Below are positions 44,453 to 56,905 of a stretch of 64,000 nt of DNA, one piece after another. The notes under the pieces are model-generated. The model had not been told where the DNA came from. It ran no database searches and worked only from the letters and a program-made list of their open reading frames with translations. The DNA comes from Lunularia cruciata. Its lineage: Eukaryota; Streptophyta; Marchantiopsida; Lunulariales; Lunulariaceae. The stretch is taken from NCBI GenBank assembly GCA_948567375.1, contig OX419755.1:74094944-74158943 (forward strand), in the 5' to 3' direction. A program made the position numbers and the translations under genes. Numbering within the stretch: the first letter of the stretch is position 1; each line of letters begins with the position of its first letter.

Positions 44453-45192
44453 TGTAATACCAAGGGTTAGCCATATGATCTAGATGTGAAATTTGGTTTG
44501 GTAACATCTAGAATGATGTTATACATGATGGTAACAATAGATCAGATAGAAGTATCACCAAAAGAGTACTTCTACTAATAAGGCAAAAACTGAAATAGAC
44601 TTGAGAACCTTAGAACCAATAGCTAGACATATGATTTAAAGGTAAGAATTGGTTTGGTAACATCTGGAAGGATGTTACACATGATGGACTAAACAGATCA
44701 GAAAGAGGTATCACCAAAAGGGGACTTCTATTAATAGAGTAGGAACCAAAATATGCCTAAAATCTTTGAAGGCAATTTTGAAGGCCTAAACAGATGAATT
44801 AGGCCTCGAAAATGTGCAAAGTCCTCCCCCCAAACAGAGGAAGGGCTGGCCTTCCCTCCCCCTGGTTTGTCTCATCGAGAGCTTGCTAACGGTACCTTAC
44901 TCATGTGATTCTGAGATTCCTACAAGAAGATTCCCTAAAAGATTCCCTCCGGTCAAAGCTTGTTTGACCAACCAGATAGGACCTAGACCAGACAGGTCAC
45001 ACATCCAAGTAAGTAGTCCAAGGGTGGAGCTTGCTGACATGTCACCTATCTGTGTCCCTAATCCTATGGTGGAGCTTCCTTGGAGGAGATCCTCTTTGTC
45101 TATATAATAAAGAGAATGTGCTCCCTTGGGGCATCGAATGTTTGAGTATGCAATCTGTGTTTTCTCTCTTCTCTTGTCCTCGGAGGATTACA
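44453..45192 (+). repeat. 5' LTR of element C
   Basis: A 740 bp LTR, TG...CA. U3 carries two tandem ~156 bp blocks (about 44468-44623 and 44624-44779), each with 'ttggtttggtaacatct', 'gatgtta', 'catgatgg' and 'agtatcaccaaaag' or close variants. TATA box at 45101-45109 overlaps an AATAAA. R and U5 together are short (<90 bp). Confidence 0.95.
45100..45112 (+). promoter_or_regulatory. TATA box and AATAAA of the family-1 LTR
   Basis: CTATATAATAAAG combines a TATA-box-like core with an AATAAA. The same word is present in every family-1 LTR. It lies about 85 bp before the LTR end. Confidence 0.6.
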
Positions 45193-45193
45193 A

Positions 45194-45205
45194 TGGTATC
45201 AGAGC
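45194..45205 (+). promoter_or_regulatory. Primer-binding site of element C
   Basis: TGGTATCAGAGC, an exact match to the plant initiator-Met tRNA primer site, one base after the 5' LTR. Confidence 0.93.
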
Positions 45206-45332
45206 AAGTGTTCTAGTCCAAGAGAGTGGATCACCCCTCTTGGAATAGCACGAACTACTGAAACTGAGTAATTTGAGATGGAGAACATAGAGTAATTGCT
45301 AGACTTAGGAGGGACTTTAGAGAGAGGATGGG

Positions 45333-45471
45333 ATGGATACGCCGGGGGGACAATTTCACGCACCTAGCTTTCCATTCTCAAACCCATTCCACATCAAGGT
45401 TATGTACATCCAGCGTGAGCAGATGAGGGTATTGCTAGTTTATCACTTTGGTGCGGAATTCATGGACAGAG
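45333..45471 (+). pseudogene. Family-1 ORF0, element C, first part
   Basis: An open frame begins with M-D-T-P-G-G-Q, includes 'FSNPFHIKVMYIQREQM' and 'HFGAEFMDR', and is cut at 45471 by insertion of B. It resumes at 52076. Product unknown. Confidence 0.6.
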
Positions 45472-46211
45472 TGTAATACTCCGAGGACAAGAGAAGAGAG
45501 AAAACACAGATTGCACACTCAAACATTCGATGCTCCAAGGGAGCACCTTCTCTTTATTATATAGACAAAGAGGATCTCCTCCAAGGAAGCTCCACCATAG
45601 GATTAGGGACACAGATAGGTGACATGTCAGCAAGCTCTACCCTTGGATTACTTACTTGGATGGGTGACCTGTCTGGTCTAGGTCCTCTCTGGTTGGTCAA
45701 ATGAGCTTTGACCGGAGGGAATCTTTTAGGGAATCTTCCTGTAGGAATCTCAAAATCACATGAGTAAGGTACCGTTGGAAAGCTCTCGATGAGACAAACC
45801 AGGGGGGAGGGAAGGCCAGCCCTTCCTCTGTTGGGGAGGGGAATCTGCACATTTTCAAGGCCTAATTCATCTGTTTAGGCTTCCAAAATTGCCTTCAAAG
45901 ATTTTAGGCATATTTTGGTTCCTACTCTATTAGTATAAGTCCCCTTTTGGTGATACCTCTTTCTGATCTGTTTAGTCCATCATGTGTAACATCCTTCTAG
46001 ATGTTACCAAACCAATTCTCACCTTTAAATCATATGTCTAGCTATTGGTTCTAAGGTTCTCAAGTCTATTTCGGTTTCTACCCTATTAGTAGAAGTACTC
46101 TTTTGGTGATACTTCTATCTAATCTATTTTGACCATCATGTATAACATCATTCTAGATGTTACCAAACCGAATTTCACATCTAGATCATATGGCTAACCC
46201 TTGGTATTACA
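45472..46211 (-). repeat. 3' LTR of element B
   Basis: A 740 bp LTR, direct repeat of 51334-52070. Confidence 0.96.
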
Positions 46212-46224
46212 GACCTCCCTCCTT

Positions 46225-49200
46225 TTAAGACGCAACGTCCTCGTTGTGCAATTGTTGCTCAAATGCTTGCACCAACACCGGTGCATGTGCCAAATTGGTA
46301 GCGGGTTCCCAAGTTGCTTCATAGAGGGCGTAACCTTTCCATTGTACTAGATATTCCACCCGCGGATGGCGAGTACCACGCATGCGCTTTTGGAGAATCC
46401 GCTCCACTTCATATTCCTCTGTGCCATCAATGACTGTCGGACAAGGTCAAATGTCCGGTGTGGAAGTACCTTGGCCTGATTGGGGAGCATATCTGTGTAA
46501 TAGGGAGACATGGAACACTGGATGGATCTTCATGTGTGGTGGTAGCTCAAGGTGATAGGCCACAACGCCGATGCGACAAAGAATCAAGAAAGGCCCAATA
46601 AAATGAGGTCTGAGCTTACGAGATCCAACTAATGTGAGGTTGGTTGTCGATAGCCACACTTGATCCCCAACATTGAACTCCATGTGCTTACGGTGTGCAT
46701 CAGCATACTGCTTTTGTTGATTTTGTGCAATCTGTAACCTGTGCTTGGCGCTCTCCACACCTTGTTGGATTCTAGAAACAAATGTGTTGACTGCATCAAC
46801 CTTGGTAGTCACTGGGTGGATCTTCATCAAGCTAGAAGGTGTGAAGGGATGCTCACCATACATGAGGAAGAACGGAGTGACCTGGGTGGAGGCATTCATT
46901 GAATTGTTGTAAGCGAATTCCACCAACGGTAGTAGGGTGTCCCACCTCTCTTGCTCTTCTAAGGTGAAGCCGCGTAACATGTCTTCAATTGTGCGATTAG
47001 CCCGCTCTGTTTGGCCATCTATTTGTGGGTGGTAAGCTGTAGATATGGCCAACTTGGTTTTGAAGAAACCAAAGAGTGTTCGCTAAAACAAACTGGTGAA
47101 GTGGGTGCCTCTATCGGTGATGAGTACTCTAGACAAGCCATGGTGAGCAAAGACTGCATCTAAGTATAGTTGAGCTAGTTGTGGAGCGGTCACCTCCTTG
47201 GTGGTAGGGCATACATGAATCATTTTGCTGAGCCGGTCCACAAAGACCACAATGGAGTCAAACCCTGAGGTGGTCTTGGGTAATTCACAAACGAGATCCA
47301 TACTCACTTGTTCCCAATGTTGGGTAGGAGTGGGAAGAGGTTGAAGGAGCCCTGCAGGAGCTTGATTAGAAGCTTTGTTATGTTGACAAAGTAGGCAGCT
47401 ACGTACATAGTCCATCACGTCGTTGCTCATCTTGGGCCAATAGTAATGGCGCTTGACTGCCTCCAAGGTCTTGTCCACTCCGACATGAGCTGCAATGGCC
47501 GAATCATGACATTCCGCTAGAATGGTGGTGTGTAATTCTGGGACATTTGGGATCCACAATTGGCCCTCCCAAAAGGTGAGTCCTTGGGTGCTGGTGACAC
47601 CTTTGGACGATTGTGCTTCTACAATCTGTGGATCAGTTTTTGTAGCAGCTAGAATCTCTTGCCAGAATTCAGGGTTAATCTTTACCTCTGCCGCCAAGTT
47701 GTTGGCCATTGGCATGTGGGTGAATGCATCTGCAAGTTGCTTCTTACCTTCCACGTAGGTGATTGTCATGTTGAAGCGTTGTCGCCACTCTGCCCACCGA
47801 ATTTGGTGACGAGATAGATCCTTCTGCGTCTTGAGGTAGACTAGAGGTTTGTGGTTTGTCTTTACTACAAATGCCTTCTCGCCCAAGTAGTGCTTCCAAT
47901 GCTTGGTTGCTAGAACGATGGCCAGCTCTTCTCGTTCTGTGGTGTGGTAGTTGTGCTCTGCCAATAACAACTTTTGAGAGAAATATGCAATTGGATGTCA
48001 TCCGTCATGCCACTCTTGTTGTAGGACTGCTCCTATTGCTACGCTTGATGCATCCGTAGCCAACTTGATTGGACGTTTTGGGTCATACCACTTCAAGATT
48101 GGTGCATGTAGCAAGGCGGCCTTCAATTCTTGAAAGGCCAACTCTTGTGCAATTCTCCATGTCCACTTCTTCCTCTTGCCAAGTAGTGCCGTTAAAGGCT
48201 ATGTAACCTTGGAGAAGTCCTTGACAAATCTACGATAGAATCCCGTCAACCCCAAGAAGCTCTTAAGTTGAGTCTGATCTTCTAGGGCACTCCATTTTTG
48301 AATGAACTCTATTTTATCTGTCAATACTTGAATGCCCTCTGCACTTACTCTATGCCCTAAGTAGTCTACTTCAGACTTGCCAAACTCACACTTTGAGATT
48401 TTGGCGTACAATTGATTCTGTCTTAGAATTTGGAGGACCTCTCGTAGATGTTGTTTGTGTTCTGTGCTACTATATACTAAGATATCATCCAAGAAGACGA
48501 TAACAGACTTATCCAAGTATGGACAAAATATGTCATTCATTAGGCTCATGAAAGTGGCAGGCGCATTGGTGAGGCCAAAAGGCATCACAAGATACTCAAA
48601 GTGGCCATACCTGGTTTGAAAGGCAATTTTGTACACATCCTCCTCTACAATTTGGATTTGATTGTAACCGCTCCGCAAGTCTAGTTTGGTGAAGTATCTC
48701 GCTCCATGGAGTTGATCAAACAGGTCATCCATGCGAGGTAAGGGGTATTTTTTCTTCACTGTTTGCTGATTGAGACCCCGATAGTCAATGCACATGCGCA
48801 TTGTACCATCCTTCTTCTTCACAAACAAGACAAGGGCCCCATATGGTGATATGCTAGGTTGGATGAACCCTTTCTATAGCATCTCCTCAATTTGAGTCTT
48901 TACACTCCTCCAACTCATGAGGTGATAGGCGATATGGGGCCTTACAAGGAGGTGTCTTCCTCGAGAGTGTCTCTATTTTGTGATCTACTCGCCTTTTAGG
49001 TGGTAATCCTGAGGGTAGATCATCAGGAAAGACATCTTGAAACTCATCCACCACATCCTTCAATTTCTCAAGAATTTGTCCATTGATTTGTGCACTCTAG
49101 ACTTCTCTTATTAGACCTATAAAACATCTATCGGTCTTACAGACAGTTGTCGTCCCTACGACATATAGAGGCAGTTTTTGCCTGTGTGATTTTTCTTTAA

Positions 49201-50730
49201 CCCCAATGATTGACCATTGGTGGGTTCTCACTACTTTCTTCCTCCAATCCACCATTGGGTTGTACTGCTCCATCCATGGCATGCCTAAAATTGCATCATA
49301 ATGGGCTAGCTGTATCACTCGCCACTCAATTGCTTCCTGATATTCTCCTACAGAGAGGGTTACCCATGTAGGTAATGATTCAATCCTCTCTGTTTGCCCA
49401 TTTGGTAACTCTACTTCTTCACTTCCATCTCTCTCTAGATCCATTCCTAAGCTTATTGCAACATAGAGAGACAAGAAATTCTCTGTTGCTCCCGGATCTA
49501 TTAATACTCTCACTTGATTACCTTCTAGGATTCCATTCACGACAATCAATTATGAGGTTGCCTTTTGGGATCTTTGTGCATTTTTCTTCTTCCTTCCCTC
49601 GCTTCTTTGCTTCCTTATTGAGCCAGTAAGGCCGCGAGGTACATTTACTGGCAATCTTTGTTTCCGAAGTGGTTTCCACCTCCTCCTCTTCAATGTGCCT
49701 CTCCATGTTGTTCAAAGATCGCCTATACAAAGGCCGAGGGCTTCTAGGGAAACGAGTGCGACAATTGGTAGATATGTGCCAATACGGCCACAATTGTAAC
49801 AATGGCGTTGTTCTCCTCGAGTCCCTTATCCTCGTGGGACTCCATCTCTTTGTTCTTCTACCCGTCCCCGCTCTCCATGAAGCGGCCGTGCTCCTTGATC
49901 CCGGAATCAAAGGTTACCCAATTCCATCGGTACTGGTACACCCATGTGTGGCATTTCTGCCCAATAATGTTGAGGTGGAACTACTCCTTCACCTCCACCT
50001 AATGCTCCGGCTATTCTTTGCGCACAAGCAATAGCTTCAAATACTGTGCGAGGGTTTTGCACCATGACTCTTGGCGAATCCGCTCTTTCAACCCTTGTTT
50101 GAAATTGTCGAGAGCCTCTGCTGGACTCATGTCGGTGATTGCGACTTGTAGATCCAAAAATGCCTCCACATACTCTTGTACGTTATTCTTCTATCTCAAT
50201 CCCCATAGTCGGGTTTGAGCCATCTGCACAGAATTCATCGATTGGAAATTCTTCAGCAGTCCTTCTTGCATTGTTGTCCATGTGACCTCCCTTCTCTCTG
50301 CCAGCATGGATTGTTCCCAAGCATCATACCATGTGAGGGCTTTATCAGTCAAGTACCCACATGCAAACACTCTTGCAGCATGCTTTGTGATCTCTGTTGA
50401 GAACAATCGAAAATATTGATTCATTCTCGAGATCCAATTCTCCACTACTCCCATTGTACGCTGCCCCTTGTAAGGCTCGATGTTGCAGGTCTTCTTCATC
50501 CGGAGTAGCAATGTGGCTTCATCGTTGATAGGGTTCGTAGGCACGGGTGCCTCTCCAAGTACTTCAGTCGTAGGTACTGGGTTTTGAGACGGCTCTTCTT
50601 CTTGCATGGCTTGATTGTTCCTAAGGATCTGCACTTGACTTTGCAATGTCTCCATGGTCATCTTAATCTCTTGAAATTCATTCAACATCCCTTGCATTCC
50701 TTGCACCAGCTCTTGCAACTACGGATCCAT
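46225..50730 (-). pseudogene. Element B gag-pol, best preserved family-1 copy
   Basis: Gag ATG at 50730, with codon 4 now TAG (F has CAA there). Gag core (~50500-50200) with 'ALTWYDAWEQSMLAERREV'. Protease (~49549-49300) with 'LIDPGATENFL' (D-P-G-A-T) and 'DAILGMPWMEQYNPMVDW'. RT (48828-48470) with '[20 protein letters not shown]', '[18 protein letters not shown]' and the active site '[12 protein letters not shown]'. RNase H (~48100-47740). Integrase (47690-46600) with HHCC, 'VSMDLVCELPKTTSGF', 'LITDRGTHF' and 'STAYHPQIDGQTERANR'. Chromodomain (46407-46240) with 'YLVQWKGYALYEATWEPATN'. From RT to chromodomain most of the frame is shared; frameshifts lie between protease and RT. Not functional as is, but all catalytic motifs remain. 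Confidence 0.88.
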
Positions 50731-50763
50731 GGTTCCTGCAACACCCAATTGCTAACGTCTACT

Positions 50764-51193
50764 TCAATACAGAGTCAATATAATCACTCTGGAAGGTGCA
50801 CGAACTATCGGAACTACCATTGGGACCCCAGAAGCTATCACTTGTTGATAATACTCCTCACCAAAATTCCTAACCACAAAATCTCTAAACATCAATTTCG
50901 GCCTCACTACATAACAGATTTCTACTTGAGTGTTGAAAGGGAGAGGATTAGGGACATTCATATCCATATTATCATAATAGAATGTAGATCGTCAAATCCC
51001 ACTCTCTGTCATATATCACCATAGGTAGAATCACCGGGTTTGGTGAGTTCATCACTCTATCCATGAATTCCGCACCAAAGTGGTAAACTAGCAATACTCT
51101 CATTTGCTCACGCTGGATGTGCATAACCTTGATGTGGAATGGGTTTGAGAATGGAAAGCTAGGTGCGGGAAATTGTCCCCCCGGAGCATCCAT
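50764..51193 (-). pseudogene. Family-1 ORF0, element B copy
   Basis: The first frame (51193-50972, from ATG) begins MDAPGGQFPAPSFPFSNPF, includes 'YHFGAEFMDRVMNSPN' and ends 'DREWDLTIYILL' then stop. The second (50967-50764), one frame off, begins MDMNVPNPLPFNTQVE, includes 'LMFRDFVVRNFGEEYY' and ends with a stop about 30 bp before the gag ATG. All family-1 copies show the same frame change at the same place, so two frames or a frameshift may be ancestral. I do not recognise the protein. Confidence 0.6.
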
Positions 51194-51320
51194 CCCATCC
51201 ACTCTCTAAATTCCTTCCTAAGTCTAGCGATTACTCTATGTTCTCCACCTCAAATTACTCAGTTTCATTAGTTTGTGTTATTCCAAGAGGGGTGATCCAC
51301 TCTCTTGGACTAGAACACTT

Positions 51321-51332
51321 GCTCTGATACCA
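51321..51332 (-). promoter_or_regulatory. Primer-binding site of element B
   Basis: Minus strand reads TGGTATCAGAGC, an exact initiator-Met tRNA primer site, one base inside the 5' LTR. Confidence 0.93.
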
Positions 51333-51333
51333 T

Positions 51334-52070
51334 TGTAATACTCCAAGGACAAGAGAAGAGAGAAAACACAGATTGCAAACTCAAACATTCGATGCCCCAA
51401 GGGAGCACATTCTCTTTATTATATAGACAAAGAGGATCTCTTCCAAGGAAGCTCCACCATAGGATTAGGGACACAGATAGGTGACATGTCAGCACGCTCC
51501 ACCCTTGGATTACTTACTTGGATGGGTGACCTGTCTGGTCTAGGTCCTCTCTGGTTGGTCAAACGAGTTTGACCGGAGGGAATCTTTTAGGGAATCTTCC
51601 TGTAGGAATCTCAAAATCACATGAGTAAGGTACCGTTGGAAAGCTCTCAACGAGACAAACCAGGGAGGAGGGAAGGCTAGCCTTTCCTCTACTGGGGGGG
51701 AATCTGCACATTTTCAAGACCTAATTCATCCGTTTAGGCCTCCGAAATTGCCTTCAAAGATTTTAGGCATATTTTGGTTCCTACTCTATTAGTATAAGTC
51801 CCCTTTTGGTGATACCTCTTTCTGATCTGTTTAGTCCATCATGTGTAACATCCTTCCAGATGTTACCAAACCAATTCTCACCTTTAAATCATATGTCTAG
51901 CTATTGGTTCTAAGGTTCTCAAGTCTATTTCGGTTTCTGCCCTATTAGTAGAAGTACTCTTTTGGTGATACTTCTATCTGATCTATTTTAACCATCATGT
52001 ATAACATCATTCTAGATGTTACCAAACCGAATTTCACATCTAGATCATATGGCTAACCCTTGGTATTACA
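51334..52070 (-). repeat. 5' LTR of element B
   Basis: A 737 bp LTR, TG...CA, with the U3 block duplication and TATA/AATAAA word of family 1. Confidence 0.96.
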
Positions 52071-52075
52071 CAGAG

Positions 52076-52366
52076 TGATGAACTCACCAAACTCGGTGAT
52101 TCTACCTGTGGTGATATATGACAGAGAGTGGGATTTGATGATCTACATTCTATTATGATAATATGGATATGAATGTCCCAAATCCTCTCCCTTTCAACAC
52201 TCAAGTAGAAATCCGTTATGTAGTGAGGCCAAAAGTGATGTTTAGAGATTTTGTGGTTAGGAATTTTGGTGAGGAGTATTATCAAAGAGTGATAGCTTCG
52301 GAGGTCCCAATGGTAGTTCCGATAGTTTGTGCGCCTTCCAGAGTGATTATATTGCCTTTGTATTGA
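52076..52366 (+). pseudogene. Family-1 ORF0, element C, second part
   Basis: Continuation after the B insertion: 'VMNSPNSVILPVVIYDREW', then a stop. The second frame (52163-52366) begins MDMNVPNPLPFNTQVEIRYV and includes 'VMFRDFVVRNFGEEYYQRV'. It is the clearest plus-strand copy of the unknown upstream protein. Confidence 0.6.
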
Positions 52367-52399
52367 AGTAGATGTTAGCAATTGGGTGTTGTAGGAACC

Positions 52400-55300
52400 A
52401 TGGATCCGTAGTTGCAAGAGCTGGTGCAAGGAATGCAAGGGATGCTGAATGAATTTCAAGAGATTAAGATGATCATGGAGACATTACAAAGTCAAGTGTA
52501 GATCCTCAGGAACGATCAAGCCATGCAAGAAGAAGAGCCGTCTCAAAACCCAATACTTGCGACTGAAGTACTTGGAGAGGCACCCGTGCCTACAAACCCT
52601 ATCAACGATGAAGCCACATTGCTACTCCGGATGAAGAAGACTTGTAACATTGAGCCTTACAAGGGGCAACGTATGATGGGAGTAGTGGGAAATTGGATCT
52701 CGAGAATGAATCAATATTTCCGATTGTTCTCAACAGATATCACAAAGCATGTTGCATGTGGGTACTTGACCGATAAAGCCCTCACATGGTATGATGCTTG
52801 GGAACGATCCATACTGGCAGAGAGAAGGGAGGTCACATGGACAGCAATGCAAGAAAGACTGCTGAAGAATTTCCAATCGGTGGATTCTGTGCAGATGGCT
52901 CAAACCCGACTATGGATATTGAGACAGATGAGTAGGGTACAAGAGTATGTGGAGGCATTTCTGGATCTACAAGTCGCAATTACCGACATGAGTCCAGCAG
53001 AGGCTCTCGACAATTTCAAACGAGGGTTGAAAGAGCGGATTCGCTAAGAAGTCATGGTGCAAAACCCTCGCACGGTATTTGAAGCCATTGCTTGTGCGCA
53101 GAGAATAGCATGAGCATTAGGTGGAGGTGAAGGAGTAGTTCCACCTCAACATTATCGGGCAGAAATGCCACACATGGGTGGACCAGTACCGATGGAATTG
53201 GGCAACCTTTAATTCCGGGATCAAGGAGCACGGCCGCTTCAAGGAGAGCGGGGACGGGTAGAAGAATGAAGAGATGGAGTCCCACGAGGAGAAGGGACTC
53301 GAGGAGAACAACACCATTGTTACAATTGTGGCCGTATTGGGCACATATCTACCAATTGTTGCACTCGTTTCCCTATAGGCCCTCGGCCTTCGTACAAGCG
53401 ATCTTTGAACAACATGGAGAGCTATATTGAAGAAGAGGAGGTGGAAACCACTTCGGAAAACAAAGATTGCCAATAAATGTACCTCGTGGCCTTATTGGCT
53501 CAATAAGGAAGCAGAGAAGCGAGGGAAGGAAGAAGAATAATGCGCAAAGATCCCAAAAGGCAACCTCACAATTGATTGTCGTGAATGGAATCCTAGAAGG
53601 TAATCAAGTGAGAGTATTAATAGATCCGGGAGCAATAGAGAATTTCTTGTCTCGCTATGTTGCAATAAGATTGGGAATGGAGCTAGAGAAAGATGGAAGT
53701 GAAGAAGTAAAGTTACCAAATGGGCAAACAAAGAGGATTGAATCATTACCTAAACATGTAACCTTCTCTGTAGGAGAATATGAGGAAGCAATTGAGTGGC
53801 GAGTGATACAGCTAGCCCATTATGATGCAATTTTAGGCATGCCATGGATGTAGCAGTACAACCCAATGGTGGATTGGAGGAAGAAAGTAGTGAGAACCCA
53901 CCAATGGTCAATCATTGGGGTTAAAGAAAAATCACACAAGCAAAAACTGCCTCTATATGTCGTAGGGACGACAACTGTCTGTAAGACCAATAGATGTTTT
54001 ATGGGTCTAATAAGAGAAGTCCAGAGTGCACAACTCATTGGACAAATTCCTGAGAAATTGAAGGATGTGGTGGATGAGTTTCAAGATGTCTTTCCCGATG
54101 ATCTACCCTCAGGATTACCATCTAAAAGGCGAGTAGATCACAAAATAGAGACACTCTCGAGGAAGACACCTCCTTGTAAGGCCCATATTGCCTATCACCT
54201 CATGAGTTGGAGGAGTGTAAGACTCAAATTGAGGAGATGCTATAGAAAGGGTTCATCCAACCTAGCGTATCACCATATGGGGCCCCTGTCTTGTTTGTGA
54301 AGAAGAAGGATGGTACAATGCGCATATGCATTGACTATCGAGGTCTCAATCAGCAAATAGTGAAGAACAAATACCCTTTACCTCACATGGATGACTTGTT
54401 TGATCAACTCCATGGAGCAAGATACTTCACCAAACTGGACTTGCGGAGCGGTTACAATCAAATCCGAATTGCAAAGGAGGATGTATACAAAACCGCCTTT
54501 CAAACCAGGTATGGCCACTTTGAGTATCTTGTGATGCCTTTTGGCCTCACCAATGCGCCTGCCACTTTCATGAGCCTAATGAATGAAATATTTTGTCCAT
54601 ACTTGGATAAGTCTATTATCGTCTTCTTGGATGATATCTTAGTATATAGTAGCATGATGACAGAACACAAACAACATCTACAAGAGGTCCTCCAAACTCT
54701 AAGATAGAATCAGTTGTACACCAAAATCTCAAAGTGTGAGTTTGGCAAGTCTGAAGTAGACTACTAGGGCATAGAGTAAGTGTAGAGGGCATTCAAGTAT
54801 TGACAGATAAAATAGAGGTCATTCAAAAATAGAGTGCCCTAGAAGATCAGACTCAACTTAAGAGCTTCTTGGGGTTGACGAGATTTTATCGTAGATTTGT
54901 CAAGGACTTCTCCAAGGTTGCATAGCCTTTAACGGCACTACTTGGCAAGGGGAAGAAGTGGACATGGGGAATTGCACAAGAGTTGAAGAATTGAAGGCCG
55001 CCTTGCTACATGCACCAATCTTGAAGTGGTATGACCCAAAACGTCCAATCAAGTTGGCTACAGATGCATTAGGCATAGCAATAAGAGCAGTCCTACAACA
55101 AGAGTGGCATGACGGATGGCATCCAATTGCATATTTCTCTCAAAAGTTGTTACCGGCAGAGCATAACTACCACACCACAAAATGAGAAGAGCTGGCCATC
55201 GTTCTAGCAACCAAGCATTGGAAGCACTACCTGGGCAAGAAGGCATTTGTAGTAGAGACAGACCACAAACCTCTAGTCTACCTCAAGATGTAGAAGAATC

Positions 55301-56892
55301 TATCTTGTTGCCAAATTTGGTGGGCAGAGTGGCGACAACGCTTCAACATGATAATCACCTACGTGGAAGGTAAGAAGCAACTTGCAGATACATCCACCCG
55401 CATGCCAATGGCCAACAACTTGGTGGCAGAGGTTAAGATTAACCCTGAATTCTGGCAAGAGATTCTAGCTACTACAAAAACTGATCCACAGATTATAGAA
55501 GCGCAATCATCCAAAGGTGTCACCAACACCCAAGGACTCACCTTTTAGGATGGCAGATTATGGATCCCAAATGTCCCAGAATTATGCACCACCATTCTAG
55601 CGAAATGTCATGATTCGGCCGTTGCAGCTCATGTCGGAGTGGACAAGACCTTGGATGCACTCAAGCGCCATTACTATTGGCCCAAGATGAGCGACGATGT
55701 GATGGACTATGTGCGTAGCTGCTTACTTTTTTAACAGAACAAAGCTTCTAATCAAGCTCCTACAGGGCTCCTTCAACCTCTCCCCACTCCTACCCAACGT
55801 TGGGAACAAGTGAGTATGGATCTCGTCTGTGAATTACCCAAGACCACCTCAGGGTTTGACTCCATTGTGGTCTTTGTGGACTAGCTCAGCAAAATGATTC
55901 ATGTACGCCCTACCACCAAGGAGGTGACCGCTCCACAACTAGCTCAACTATACTTAGATGCAGTCTTTGCTCACCATGGCTTGTCTAGAGTACTCATCAC
56001 CGATAGAGGCACCTAATTCACCAGTTTGTTTTGGCGAACACTCTTAGGTTTCTTCAAAACCAAGTTGGCCAGGTCTACAGCTTACCACCCACAAACAGAT
56101 GGCCAAACAGAGCGGGCTAATCACACAATTGAAGACATGTTACGTGGTTTCACCTTAGAAGAGCAAGAGAGGTGGGACACCCTACTACCATTGGTGGAAT
56201 TTGCTTACAACAATTCAGTGAATGCCTCCACCCAGGTCACTCCATTCTTCCTCATGTATGGTGAGCATCCCTTCACACCTTCTAGCTTGATGAAGATCCG
56301 TCCAGTGACTACCAAGGTTGATGCAGTCAACACATTTGTTTCTAGAATCCAAGAAGGTGTGGAGAGCACCAAGCACAGGTTACAGATTGCACAAAATCAA
56401 CAAAAGCAATATGCTGATGCACACCGTAGGCACATGGAGTTCAACGTTGAGGATCAAGTGTGGCTATCAACAACCAACCTCACATTAGTTGGATCTCGTA
56501 AGCTCAGACCTTGTTTTATTGGGCCTTTCTCGATTCTTTGTCGCATCGGCGTTGTGGCCTATCACCTTGAGCTACCACCATACATGAAGATCCATCCAAT
56601 GTTCCATGTCTCCCTACTATGCAGATATGCTCCCCAATCAGGCCAAGGTCCTTCCACACAAGACATTCGACCTTGTCCGACACTCATTGATGGCATAGAG
56701 GAATATGAAGTGGAGCGGATTCTCCAAAAGCGCATGCATGGTACTCGCCATCCGCGGGTGGACTAACTAGTACAATGGAAAGGTTACCCCCTCTATGAAG
56801 CAACCTAGGAACCCGCTGCCAATTTGGCACATGCACCGGTGTTGGTGCAAGCATTTGAGCAACAATTGCACAACAAGGACGTTGCATCTTAA
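52400..56892 (+). pseudogene. Element C gag-pol remnant
   Basis: Gag ATG 52400 with TAG at codon 4 as in B. Gag (52523-53047). Zinc knuckle CYNCGRIGHISTNC (53318-53359), canonical CX2CX4HX4C. Protease (~53570-53850). RT (54291-54707) with '[19 protein letters not shown]' and '[10 protein letters not shown]'. RNase H (54958-55300). Integrase (55550-56500), with a TAG inside the first domain and 'TAYHPQTDGQTERANH' intact. Chromodomain (~56690-56870) broken by TAGs at the linker and at the conserved Trp (EAT*EP). The TAA at 56890-56892 ends the frame just before the purine tract. Numerous stops and frameshifts. Confidence 0.87.
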
Positions 56893-56905
56893 AAGGAGAG
56901 AGGTC

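Larger units (their letters stand above)
45472..52070 (-). mobile_element. Element B: family-1 chromovirus, innermost insertion
   Basis: A complete 6599 bp minus-strand element inserted in ORF0 of element C. LTRs are 45472-46211 and 51334-52070, ~96-97% identical by eye (about 26 differences). Perfect target duplication CAGAG (45467-45471 and 52071-52075). Perfect primer site at 51321-51332 and purine tract at 46212-46226. It keeps the RT active-site LDD but has stops and frameshifts. Confidence 0.97.

Noticed and set aside
44814-45107. ~97-codon frame inside family-1 LTRs (also at 45557-45850 and 57275-57739)
   Set aside because: It recurs only because the LTR recurs, lies on U3, and contains the G-rich slippage site; frame differs between copies. 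No sign of a real protein.
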